This document shows positions 7,573-14,631 of a stretch of 24,846 nt of DNA, in pieces (the first letter of the stretch is position 1; each line of letters begins with the position of its first letter). The position numbers were made by a program, and so were the translations under genes. Below the pieces are notes generated by a model. That model was not told the DNA's origin. It saw only the letters and a list, made by a program, of their open reading frames with translations, and ran no database searches. Origin of the DNA: Caldithrix sp. (lineage in GTDB: Bacteria; KSB1; UBA2214; DYKH01); contig DYKH01000076.1 of assembly GCA_020722685.1 (NCBI GenBank), forward strand, positions 1-24,846, given 5' to 3'.

Positions 7573-8010
7573 ATGATACCAGAGTGCAAATCCAATGGCT
7601 TGCTGCCACCAGGCATTCATCAAGGAAGCTGGGCTGAATTCAAGGAGAAATTCGGCGGCACACCGCATAGACGGAAATTGTTATCAGGCTTGGAGAAGGC
7701 GGCCAGAAATCCAAAATCAGCAGGATGCAAACGGATTTTTGTTAACGGAAGTTTTGTAACCTCAAAGGAAGAGCCAAATGACTTCGACGTACTTTGGGAT
7801 ATTGATGGGGTAGATCCAGAAAAATTGGACCCTGTGCTTTTTGATTTCAGCGAAAGGAGGGCTGCACAAAAGGGCAAATACTTTGGCGAATTCTTTCCTG
7901 CCCAAATGGTTGAAACAGGTACTGGTCGGCTGTTTCTGGATTTCTTTCAAATTGACAAAGAAACGGGAGTGCTCAAAGGCATCGTTGAAGTCAAGTTGGA
8001 TAAGGTGTAA
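7573..8010 (+). CDS. DUF6932-type nucleotidyltransferase-like protein (toxin-like partner)
   Basis: This 145-residue protein has the layout I recall for DUF6932-type proteins: an opening MIPxxxxNGLLPPGIH, then Gly59-Ser60 and Asp70-Phe71-Asp72 in VNGSFVTSKEEPNDFDVLWD. The GS-x9-DxD pattern is the active-site signature of the minimal nucleotidyltransferase (pol beta) fold, and Asp123 in LFLDFFQ could be the third acidic residue. Enzymes of this fold in toxin-antitoxin systems modify tRNAs or partner proteins; the target here is unknown. ATG at 7573 is chosen over TTG at 7567 because the family N-terminus starts there. The following XRE gene begins 1 base after the stop, so the two form an operon resembling a toxin-antitoxin module. 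That function is inferred from context. Confidence 0.8.
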   Translation: MIPECKSNGLLPPGIHQGSWAEFKEKFGGTPHRRKLLSGLEKAARNPKSAGCKRIFVNGSFVTSKEEPNDFDVLWDIDGVDPEKLDPVLFDFSERRAAQKGKYFGEFFPAQMVETGTGRLFLDFFQIDKETGVLKGIVEVKLDKV

Positions 8011-8011
8011 T

Positions 8012-8482
8012 ATGATAAAGAATGACAGGCAATATAAAATTACCAAGACCCAAGCCGCAAAGTTTTTCCAGACACTGCGAAACATATCAAAGCGACCCTC
8101 TGTGCAGGACATGCATCCTACTTTGGCTAAAGCGCAACGTGAAGCGATAAAAAGCCAGTACGAGGAACTTCAGCAAGAATTAAAAGCATATGAAGAATTA
8201 AAAAGCGGTAGAAGGAAAACAATTAGAGTCAACTCATTTGAGCATCTGCCGGTCGCATTGATTCAAGCACGCATAGCGCGAGGATTAACCCAAAAAGAAC
8301 TAGCGCAAAAATTGGGACTCAAGGAACAGCAGATTCAGCGTTACGAAGCAAGTAGTTACGCTAAAGCCAGCTTGGCCCGGATAAAACAAATCATTGATGT
8401 GTTGGATATTAAAATAGGAAGCAAGGTCGATTTGAACGACCGCGGCGTTTCAGGGAGGATGCACGTCACTTCTCAAGGATGA
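8012..8482 (+). CDS. XRE-family regulator with N-terminal helical extension (antitoxin-like)
   Basis: The 156-residue product has a charged helical N-terminal region (about 34-65, QYEELQQELKAYEEL) followed by a Cro/C1-type helix-turn-helix at about 80-133 (ALIQARIARGLTQKELAQKLGLKEQQIQRYE). A DNA-binding domain at the C-terminal side behind a helical partner-binding segment is common in antitoxin regulators. The ATG lies one base after the upstream stop, with AAGGTG (8002-8007) overlapping the end of that gene. The pairing suggests it neutralises the upstream nucleotidyltransferase-like protein and represses the shared promoter. That is inferred from the arrangement; no operator palindrome was identified with confidence. 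Confidence 0.85.
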   Translation: MIKNDRQYKITKTQAAKFFQTLRNISKRPSVQDMHPTLAKAQREAIKSQYEELQQELKAYEELKSGRRKTIRVNSFEHLPVALIQARIARGLTQKELAQKLGLKEQQIQRYEASSYAKASLARIKQIIDVLDIKIGSKVDLNDRGVSGRMHVTSQG

Positions 8483-8686
8483 TGTAGCTACTGCTCCCCC
8501 CAAGAATGTGGGTACGGACGGTCGGTTACACGCGCTAATCAGTGTTTGCCGGCGACTCGGCCAGCCGGGCATGAATTTCAGTTTGGCGGTACTTTTGCCC
8601 GCCCGTTTTCGATCAAACTTCACCTCTTGCTGGCCGAGCGCCTGAAGCCTGTTGAAGGAGGCCAGGAATCAGGTCTGTTTGAGAGA

Positions 8687-8845
8687 GAGATTCTCGCTTG
8701 GGAGATAAGAGCTGTAGCTGAGATGCAGCCATTGTGGGGCGCGCAATTGTTTGGTCACTTGAGATTGATTAGTAGAGGACTTGGCTTTCTGATCAATTTC
8801 AACGTGCCGCTCATTAAGGACGGCATCAAGAGATTTATTTTATAA
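8687..8845 (+). pseudogene. C-terminal fragment of a second GxxExxY gene
   Basis: The frame ending at 8845 encodes EILAWEIRAVAEMQPLWGAQLFGHLRL followed by LGFLINFNVPLIKDGIKRFIL. This matches the C-terminal half of GxxExxY proteins, where a VEIKAV segment is followed by HEAQLLTYL and GLLINFNVP. The GxxExxY motif itself and the N-terminal half are absent; the open frame continues left to 8546 but that part does not resemble the family. It is a decayed relative of the intact gene at 4208, though of a different subgroup. Like that gene, it is followed by a tandem-repeat tail (8845-9022, interrupted by a hairpin element). Confidence 0.6.
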
Positions 8846-8853
8846 CCTTTGTG

Positions 8854-8995
8854 TAACAGTTCAGGTCCGTTGTCATTTCGAGCGGAGCGAGAAATCTGTA
8901 TAGCGAAATATCTGCTAAATGTCCAAGTTCCCGCTGTAAAAGATTCCTCCCTTCGCTCGAATGACATTCATTTTTGACAGGGGCTGAACTGTTAC
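8854..8995. mobile_element. MITE-like hairpin element with terminal inverted repeats and 9-bp direct repeats
   Basis: GTGTAACAGTTCAG (8851-8864) is an exact inverted copy of 8984-8997. Inside, a second arm pair, 8871-8897 (starting TGTCATTTCGAGCG) and 8941-8966, matches closely in reverse complement, so nearly the whole element folds on itself. It encodes no protein. ACCTTTGTG occurs at 8845-8853 and again at 8996-9004 and looks like a target-site duplication. Removing the element plus one copy restores a continuous repeat array reading CTTTGTG, ACTTCGTG, CCTTCGTG. The inner TGTCATT-CGAGCG arm resembles short dispersed elements seen in many bacterial genomes. Confidence 0.7.
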
Positions 8996-8996
8996 A

Positions 8997-9022
8997 CCTT
9001 TGTGACTTCGTGCCTTCGTGGC
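8997..9022 (+). repeat. Tandem short-unit repeat tail (CTTYGTG)
   Basis: Three units, CTTTGTG, ACTTCGTG and CCTTCGTG, follow each other. This is the plus-strand form of the unit that also appears as CTTTGCG and TTCATTCGCG elsewhere in the window. The array trails the GxxExxY fragment. It was split by the hairpin element, with its first unit duplicated at 8845-8853. Confidence 0.55.
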
Positions 9023-9084
9023 TATAAATGTTGAATCAGTCAGTCTAGATTTTTTGAAAGACCAAAACCACCCGGAGGAAGAGT

Positions 9085-10320
9085 ATGAGGCAAGGAATTT
9101 ACCCTTTGTTAGCTTTGCTGGCTTTGTCGTTTTTATTGGGAGTAATGGGAGGCTGCAATAAAGAGCCGACGCCCAGCTTATATGATCCCAATAGGCAGAG
9201 CGCAGCGGCGCCCCTTATTACCAGCATTGACCCGCCGACAAAAGCATTGGCCGGTGTGAGCATGCTGACCATAAAAGGACAGAACTTTTCCCCTGACAAG
9301 CAGAAGAATTTTGTCTATTTCGATGCATCTCCGGGGGAAGTCTTATCCGCATCTGCTACCGAAATCGTTGTGCGTCCACCCAACGTTGTAGGTGATTCCA
9401 TCAAGATCAAAATCGCCGTACACGGAGCCGAGCTGTTCAGCAACATCGTTCTCTACAAGCTCGAATATTCGGCACTGGATTATGGCGGCATCGACAAGGC
9501 GTTTGACGTCTATGGCGTGGAGGTCGACAATCAGGAGAATGTCTATTTGTCCTTGGGAACAGGAAAAATCATCAAGATCGATCCGGAGCAGAATCGCAGC
9601 GATTTTGTCCTGAACGCCGGAGGCTCGTACAAAGGGTTAAAGTTCGGTAAGGGCGGATTTTTGTACGGCGTGCGCACCCGATATGTCTATCAGATTTCTC
9701 CCGACGGCGCCACGGTCAGCCAATTCGGCGCTAAACAAGCCCAGCCACTGAATGATCTGGACTTTGACCGTAACGGCAATCTCTTTGCTGCCGGTAAATA
9801 CGGTATCTTTTGTCTCAAACCCGACGCCAGCAGCATTACGGCGGCTAACTATCCTTTGACGACTTTGAATGCTATCCGAGTTTTCAATGACTATGTTTAC
9901 GTCGCCGGCGATTATGCCGGCACGGATGTCGCCATCCCCAAGAAGGCCGTTTGGCGAAACAAGATTCTGGATGCCAACGGCACGTTGGGAGCCACCGAGA
10001 TTGCGTATGATTGGGCCGCGGCGCCGGGCCGAGCCAACCAAACCATCTTGGCGTTGACTTTTGCTGCCGATGGCGATATGTATATCGGCACCGATGCCGG
10101 GGACGGCATCGTCGTCCTGCATCCACAAGGAGAAGGGAACTATCTGAATGCAATCAGTGAGGCTCTTTACCCCACGGTTCTTTCGCCGCCGAGTTCCTAC
10201 TTTAGCTGGGGTAGCGGACAGTATCTCTATGTGAATCACAAGAGCAGCACCGAAGCGGAGCGCAAGCTGATACGAGTCACCATGGGCAAGGAGAGCGCCC
10301 CCTACTTTGGCCGTCAATAA
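9085..10320 (+). CDS. Lipoprotein with IPT/TIG domain and NHL-like beta-propeller
   Basis: This 411-residue surface or periplasmic lipoprotein has a signal peptide with a lipobox ending at Cys24 (LGVMGGC). An IPT/TIG immunoglobulin-like domain (about 43-125) starts ITSIDPPTKALAGVSMLTIKGQNFS, and a beta-propeller (about 130-400) carries repeats such as VEVDNQENVYLSLGTGKIIKIDPE, LDFDRNGNLFAAGKYGIFCL and LTFAADGDMYIGTDAGDGIVVL, in the style of NHL/SMP-30 folds. These usually bind ligands or partner proteins; no catalytic residues stand out. The ATG has a strong GGAGG (9074-9078). It precedes another propeller protein gene (10644), so the two may act together at the cell surface. The ligand is unknown. 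Confidence 0.88.
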   Translation: MRQGIYPLLALLALSFLLGVMGGCNKEPTPSLYDPNRQSAAAPLITSIDPPTKALAGVSMLTIKGQNFSPDKQKNFVYFDASPGEVLSASATEIVVRPPNVVGDSIKIKIAVHGAELFSNIVLYKLEYSALDYGGIDKAFDVYGVEVDNQENVYLSLGTGKIIKIDPEQNRSDFVLNAGGSYKGLKFGKGGFLYGVRTRYVYQISPDGATVSQFGAKQAQPLNDLDFDRNGNLFAAGKYGIFCLKPDASSITAANYPLTTLNAIRVFNDYVYVAGDYAGTDVAIPKKAVWRNKILDANGTLGATEIAYDWAAAPGRANQTILALTFAADGDMYIGTDAGDGIVVLHPQGEGNYLNAISEALYPTVLSPPSSYFSWGSGQYLYVNHKSSTEAERKLIRVTMGKESAPYFGRQ

Positions 10321-10577
10321 GTCGCCAAGCCTAAGAGGCAAGATTCACTGAAACTGACTCATTTGGTTGTGCTCGACCCTGCTGTTGGGCGGATTTGGTT
10401 TTTTCTGTTTTGCTTCTGCTCTTTCCAGAGTTCTGCCGCTGGTTTTGCCAGATGTCAGGTTGACACGTAACCGTGCAAGCGTAGCAGATTCGGTTGTTGT
10501 TCCCAGATTGACCACGTGCTTGTCAGGACTCAAAAAATCTTTTTCACCGAGGATGGACTAACGTAAAAAGGAGGTGA
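10321..10577. other. Intergenic region without a supported gene
   Basis: Both strands are open for about 60 codons here (roughly 10345-10560), but neither translation has ribosome sites or recognisable composition. A C- and T-rich run on the plus strand (10395-10440) contains no repeat. It may hold the promoter of the 10644 gene: a TTGACA occurs at about 10463, but no -10 hexamer is found at the right distance. Confidence 0.3.
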
Positions 10578-10604
10578 ATGTCGCGCCGATACAATAATAT
10601 TTAA
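10578..10604 (+). CDS. Possible 8-codon leader ORF
   Basis: ATG at 10578 opens an 8-residue frame, MSRRYNNI, ending TAA at 10602-10604. It is preceded by AAAAAGGAGGTGA (10565-10577), the strongest ribosome-site-like sequence in the window. It ends 39 bases before the ATG of the secreted protein at 10644, which has its own AAGGAG. It could be a leader peptide or a ribosome-binding standby site. It could also be chance, as no attenuator hairpin was found with it. Confidence 0.3.
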   Translation: MSRRYNNI

Positions 10605-10643
10605 AGAGTTTTCAAGTTTAACCATTTTAACAAGGAGATCGTT

Positions 10644-13196
10644 ATGAAAAAAGTGCTAGTTGCCTTTATTGCGTTAAGCCTATTTGCCAGTCTTGCTTTC
10701 GGCAAGTGGGTGTTCAAAGATGCGGTCGTTGTCGGTTGGCCGCAAGCCACAGACGGCGGGTACGACAAAATCAATTGCAAGGGATTCAAGAATCCCTATT
10801 CCGTCACTGTGGATCCTGACGGCAAGATTTGGTACGCCGCCTACTATCCGCGTTTCTGGTACAAGATGGACGAGAACGGTCAATATGTCATTGACCCTGC
10901 TACTGGGAAGAAAGTCCAAATTTGGCCGGATGACATCACGATTCAAAAGGGCGGTAAAGACACCACCATTCATACTTACCCCATCTTTATTATGCATCAG
11001 GATGGCAAGTATGACAGCCTCAAATTCCTGCCTCTGCCTGACGGCTCGGTGGATACTTTGAGGGTCGGTGGCGGACGCGGCATGGATAGGGATCCGCAGG
11101 GCAATATCATCGTTGCTCAATACAACGCCGTTTACAAAATCGACTACCAAACCTACGCGGTGCTCAATAAGTACCAGGCTCCCGCATACTTGGCACGCCC
11201 GGCGGTGGATAGCTCCGGATATGTATTTGTAAAGCCGCAGGTGGGTGGCTCGGTTGCGATTTTGGATCCGGATAACTTTACCATCTACAACCAAATCCCG
11301 GATATTCCTTTCGATTCGCGCGGCCTGACTGTTTCACCGGACGGGAAGAATGTCTATCTAAGCACCTATTCTGCCGGCGGCGGTGTGCGCCATTATTATA
11401 GCGCCGATGGCGTGGACGGCACCTATGCGCTCGTTGACACGTTGATCGCTTCGGTTGGCGCCACGCACTTTGTGCAATGGGACCCGGCCGGCCTACTTTG
11501 GGCAGCTTCGGTGGAAGAATCCGCCAGAAGAATCATGTGGGCGTTGGACCCCAAGCAAAACTATGCCGTAGTGGACAGCACCAGCTTTACCTGGTTCGTG
11601 GACAACAAAGCCGACACCACGCAGCCGACGCCGCCGTTGAGAGGCTATGCTCAACCCTGGCATCTGCGCGCCCCGCGCGATGCTGCTTTTAGCGCGGATG
11701 GCAAAACCATGTACATTGCAGATTTCTACGGTTACACCATCAAAGCCTTTGAAAAGGAAGAAGCTGGTGTCAATCCGGTTACCTTCAAAGTCAACATGAG
11801 CATTCAGGAACAGATTGGCTACTTTAATCCGTCGACGGACAAAGTGGTCATTCGCGGCGGTTTCAACGGCTGGGCCGGCGACGCCGATGAGTGCACTTTA
11901 GGCGCTACTCCCAGCGTCTATGAGCTGACGAAGAATTTCGCCGGCACGGATGTAGGCGTAACTTACGAGTACAAGTACGTGATCATGCCCGGCGACAAGT
12001 GGGAAACCATTGGCAACCGGTCATTTACCGTGCAAGCGGGCGGCCAAGTATTGGACGTCGTCTACTACGACAATCGTACTTCTGCCGGCGCCACGGCCAA
12101 TGTCACTTGGCAGGCAGACATGTCCGACATGCTGCAGAACAACTGGTTCAATCCGGGCACCGATACATTGCGCGTCACCGGCGCTATGAACGGTTGGGGT
12201 GATCTGCCAGATTGGACGACCGCGCAAGACCTGCTCGACCCGTCCCTCTTCCTGTTGACCAAGCCGCTCACCTATGACGCCGGCACCGAGATCGGCTGGA
12301 AGTTCCGCGCCGCCCCGCACGGGAGCTTTTTGGACGGCGGCTGGGAAGGTGGCTCCAACCATACTTTCATATTCAACGGGTCGGATATGACCTTGGACAA
12401 GATAAAACCGAACATCCTGCCCGCCGGCAAGGACCTAACGCAGGACGTGACGGTTCGATTCACGGTCAACTGCAATCCGCCCTATAATCTCGACTATTTC
12501 AACAAGAAGCCGTTCCCGACAGTCGACGGCGTCTACCTGAATGGCGATTTTGTGCCGTTGGGCGCTGGCGGCTGGGGTGGCTGGACCGTAGCCGATACCG
12601 TAGGCGGCGGCCTCATCAAGATGTTCGATGACGGCGCGACCAAAGGCGACGCAGTGGCCGGCGATAACATCTGGACCACTGAAGTGCTGTTCGCCGCCGG
12701 AAGCAAAGGCACGCATCTGTACAAATACGGTCTCTACTCCAAAGGGTACACCGACACGCTGAACGCCGGCAATATCCCGATGGACAACGAGGCCGGATTC
12801 TCCATGAACCACGCCGTGGTGATCAGTGATGCGGCTCCTCTCTATGTAGCGCCGATGGACAATTTCGGCAGCCAGTGGAATACGGCAGTCGAACGGGTAC
12901 CTTCCAGCAGCATACCGGTAGAGTTCGCACTACAGCAGAACTACCCGAATCCGTTCAATCCGACCACGGAGATTACCTATGCGATTCCCGAGAAAGCGCA
13001 TGTTTCCTTGGCGGTTTACAACACGGTCGGACAGCTCATCAAGCGGTTGACGGATGGGGAGCAGATCGCCGGCAGCTACCGGGCGACCTGGGACGGCACC
13101 GATGAGCAAGGCACGGCTGTTCCCAGTGGAGTCTATTTCTATCGGCTGCAAGCGAAAAACTTTGCCCAGACGATGAAAATGACTCTTATGAAATAG
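10644..13196 (+). CDS. Secreted propeller protein with carbohydrate-binding-like domains and T9SS sorting tail
   Basis: The 850-residue product has a signal peptide (1-20, ending SLAFG). An NHL-like propeller (about 40-370) carries motifs such as GGGRGMDRDPQGNIIVAQYNAVYKI. Two tandem CBM48/SusE-like beta domains follow, 376-480 (VVIRGGFNGWAGD, YEYKYVIMPGDKWE) and 483-590 (LRVTGAMNGWGDLP). A third related domain (597-735, VYLNGDFVPLGAGGWGGW, DDGATKGDAVAGDNIWTTEV) precedes the C-terminal domain (760-850) with the T9SS type A sorting signature ALQQNYPNPFNPTTEI, SGVYFYRL and TLMK. It is expected to cross the outer membrane by T9SS and be anchored or released. The G-x-F/M-N-G-W motifs are typical of starch-binding-like folds, but a glycan ligand is inferred. 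AAGGAG (10632-10637) precedes the ATG; a strong terminator follows. Confidence 0.9.
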   Translation: MKKVLVAFIALSLFASLAFGKWVFKDAVVVGWPQATDGGYDKINCKGFKNPYSVTVDPDGKIWYAAYYPRFWYKMDENGQYVIDPATGKKVQIWPDDITIQKGGKDTTIHTYPIFIMHQDGKYDSLKFLPLPDGSVDTLRVGGGRGMDRDPQGNIIVAQYNAVYKIDYQTYAVLNKYQAPAYLARPAVDSSGYVFVKPQVGGSVAILDPDNFTIYNQIPDIPFDSRGLTVSPDGKNVYLSTYSAGGGVRHYYSADGVDGTYALVDTLIASVGATHFVQWDPAGLLWAASVEESARRIMWALDPKQNYAVVDSTSFTWFVDNKADTTQPTPPLRGYAQPWHLRAPRDAAFSADGKTMYIADFYGYTIKAFEKEEAGVNPVTFKVNMSIQEQIGYFNPSTDKVVIRGGFNGWAGDADECTLGATPSVYELTKNFAGTDVGVTYEYKYVIMPGDKWETIGNRSFTVQAGGQVLDVVYYDNRTSAGATANVTWQADMSDMLQNNWFNPGTDTLRVTGAMNGWGDLPDWTTAQDLLDPSLFLLTKPLTYDAGTEIGWKFRAAPHGSFLDGGWEGGSNHTFIFNGSDMTLDKIKPNILPAGKDLTQDVTVRFTVNCNPPYNLDYFNKKPFPTVDGVYLNGDFVPLGAGGWGGWTVADTVGGGLIKMFDDGATKGDAVAGDNIWTTEVLFAAGSKGTHLYKYGLYSKGYTDTLNAGNIPMDNEAGFSMNHAVVISDAAPLYVAPMDNFGSQWNTAVERVPSSSIPVEFALQQNYPNPFNPTTEITYAIPEKAHVSLAVYNTVGQLIKRLTDGEQIAGSYRATWDGTDEQGTAVPSGVYFYRLQAKNFAQTMKMTLMK

Positions 13197-13212
13197 TTGT
13201 TTTGTTGGACGA

Positions 13213-13250
13213 AAAAGCCTGTGTGCCGGAAGCGCACAGGCTTTTCTTTT
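13213..13250 (+). terminator. Rho-independent terminator of the 10644 gene
   Basis: AAAAGCCTGTGTGC (13213-13226) pairs with GCGCACAGGCTTTT (13232-13245), a 14-bp stem with one G-T pair and loop CGGAA. It is followed by CTTTT. It lies 17 bases after the stop codon. Confidence 0.85.
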
Positions 13251-13311
13251 AGCAGAAATTTCTCCGGCCGGCTGGCCGCCCGATCATGACAGAGATAGGG
13301 AGCATCTTGGT

Positions 13312-13442
13312 AACCGCAAAGTGCCCAAAGGAGGCGCAAAGCTCGCAAGGGATACTCATGCACAACCGTAAACAGATAGACTCAGAGTTACAGTCCAAGG
13401 ATTCCAGCGTTCTTTGCGCGTTCTTGGCGGGCTTTGCGGTTT
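13312..13442. repeat. Inverted-repeat element built of CGCAAAG units
   Basis: The left arm starts AACCGCAAAG and carries more GCAAAG words to 13350. The right arm (13407-13442), read in reverse, starts AAACCGCAAAG and continues with CCAAGAACGCGCAAAGAACG. The arms are tandem units of about 9-11 bases and enclose about 56 bases without a gene. The same architecture recurs at 24641-24753. It borders the islet carrying the AbiEii-type pair. Confidence 0.6.
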
Positions 13443-13511
13443 GAGAAGAGATTTCGAACCTCCCGCAGGTTCCGTTTTGAAGTTGGCTCCATCAGTTCCG
13501 CCGAAAGGTAA

Positions 13512-13817
13512 ATGCGAAGCAACACAGAAAAACTCCCCAGGAAATTCAAAATCTATTTTTGGGACGTTGACTGGGATGATCTGGTTGGGGACTTGCAGCG
13601 TTATTCCTCTTTTGTCGTATGCCGCTTGGCAGACAAAGGAGACCGTGAAACCGTTTCCTGGTTATTGCGGCATTATAACGTTGTGGAGATCGCTGAAATA
13701 GTAACCGTATCTCGCGCCGTATCCCAACACACAAAAAGCTTCTGGCAAAATTGGGCTCATCATGTTCGCACAGGTAATCAGGAAGAAGGACCTAAAGGTT
13801 CTACAGGCTTGTCCTGA
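13512..13817 (+). CDS. DUF6922-type antitoxin-like protein
   Basis: The 101-residue protein matches the layout I recall for small DUF6922-like proteins found upstream of AbiEii-type toxins: KFKIYFWDVDWDDL at the N-terminus, then a helical core (VSWLLRHYNVVEIAEIVTVSRAVSQHTKSFW). No DNA-binding motif is obvious. Its last 56 bases overlap the toxin gene, a tight arrangement that favours coupled translation. Upstream, only GAAAGG close to the ATG could serve as ribosome site. The assignment rests on sequence style and the downstream toxin, so the function is by analogy; it may bind or counteract the nucleotidyltransferase. Residues after about 82 (overlap region) are not typical of the family and may be tolerated extension. 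Confidence 0.72.
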   Translation: MRSNTEKLPRKFKIYFWDVDWDDLVGDLQRYSSFVVCRLADKGDRETVSWLLRHYNVVEIAEIVTVSRAVSQHTKSFWQNWAHHVRTGNQEEGPKGSTGLS

Positions 13818-14388
13818 CGAGGTTGGCAAGCATTTTTATCTTGCCGGTGGAACCGCTCTCGCCTTGCACATCGGGCACCGCTATTCGCAGGATTTTGATT
13901 TTTTCTGCGCGGACGAATTCAATAACGAGTGGCTCAAGCGGGTTCTGTCGACCGTTGGGATTCTGAAGGTCTTTCAAAACAAGAAGGGCACGCTGGAAGG
14001 AATTCTCAGGAGTACCCGGTTCTCCTTTTTCCACTATCCGTATCCCCTGCTACAGCCACTCGTTCAGTTCGAGAGCATCAAGCTGGCATCGATAACGGAT
14101 ATTGCTTTGATGAAGCTGTCCGCGCTCTCTTCTCGAGGAAGCAAAAAGGATTTTATAGACCTCTATTGTTTGCGGGACAGCCTCGTGTGGAAGAGTCTGA
14201 TGAGAAATTTCGAAAAGAAATATCGCGGCACAGGATACAATCTTTATCACATTATCAAAAGCCTGGCCTATTTTGGTGATGCCGATTTGGAACCAATGCC
14301 AAGGATGATCATGCCGTGCCAATGGCCGGAGGCGCAGGAGTACTTTCTGCATGTGCAGCAAGAGCTCATTGATCACTATTGGCCATAG
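13762..14388 (+). CDS. AbiEii/AbiGii-type nucleotidyltransferase toxin-like protein
   Basis: The 208-residue protein has the family pattern of AbiEii-like toxins: Gly29-Gly30-Thr31-Ala-Leu and Ser42-x-Asp44-Phe-Asp46 in FYLAGGTALAL and RYSQDFDFF (nucleotidyltransferase motif I), then Asp113 and Lys118 (ITDIALMKLSAL), Arg125 and the motif KKDFIDLY (129-135). AbiEii (the type IV toxin of AbiE phage-resistance systems) modifies its target by nucleotide transfer; family members have been reported to act on tRNA. All expected core residues are present, so it is probably active. The start ATG at 13762 lies within the antitoxin-like gene. A hairpin element follows at 14493. With that antitoxin it forms a toxin-antitoxin or abortive-infection module. 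Confidence 0.88.
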   Translation: MFAQVIRKKDLKVLQACPDEVGKHFYLAGGTALALHIGHRYSQDFDFFCADEFNNEWLKRVLSTVGILKVFQNKKGTLEGILRSTRFSFFHYPYPLLQPLVQFESIKLASITDIALMKLSALSSRGSKKDFIDLYCLRDSLVWKSLMRNFEKKYRGTGYNLYHIIKSLAYFGDADLEPMPRMIMPCQWPEAQEYFLHVQQELIDHYWP

Positions 14389-14492
14389 TCTTCATAGGAA
14401 AGGGCTGCCGTTATCAAGCAGTACCAAAACGCCCGTCATAAACACCAAGTAGTCCATTCGAACTAACAAGTATAAAAGGCCCGACTCGTAAG

Positions 14493-14574
14493 ACCTCACT
14501 AATGGGTGGAGGCAATCTCCTTCCCAAACTCAGTTTGGGAACGAGATTGCCTTTCTCCCACCTGTAAGTGAGGT
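14493..14574. repeat. Long imperfect hairpin element
   Basis: The left arm (14493-14530) starts ACCTCACT, continues GGGTGG, GGCAATCTC and ends TTCCCAAACT. The right arm (14532-14574), read in reverse, repeats ACCTCACT, AGGTGG, GGCAATCTC and TTCCCAAACT with an extra few bases. One base (C14531) separates the arms. CCCGACT flanks it at 14480-14486 and 14578-14584, a possible target duplication. It encodes nothing. Besides being a MITE-like insertion it could act as a transcription barrier between the AbiEii-type gene and the next gene. Confidence 0.65.
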
Positions 14575-14631
14575 ATTCCCGACTGCCCGGAACGTTGGGC
14601 GCTATCTAAGAAAGGCAACAAAGGGAGTTCT

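Noticed and set aside
10345..10561. Two small overlapping open frames in the spacer before the 10644 gene
   Set aside because: Neither has a ribosome site, a signal peptide or a recognised pattern; both strands being open here is not enough.
13312..13442. Possible CRISPR array suggested by repeated GCAAAG words
   Set aside because: Units are too short (9-11 bases), directly adjoining and arranged as inverted arms; there are no spacers of constant length.
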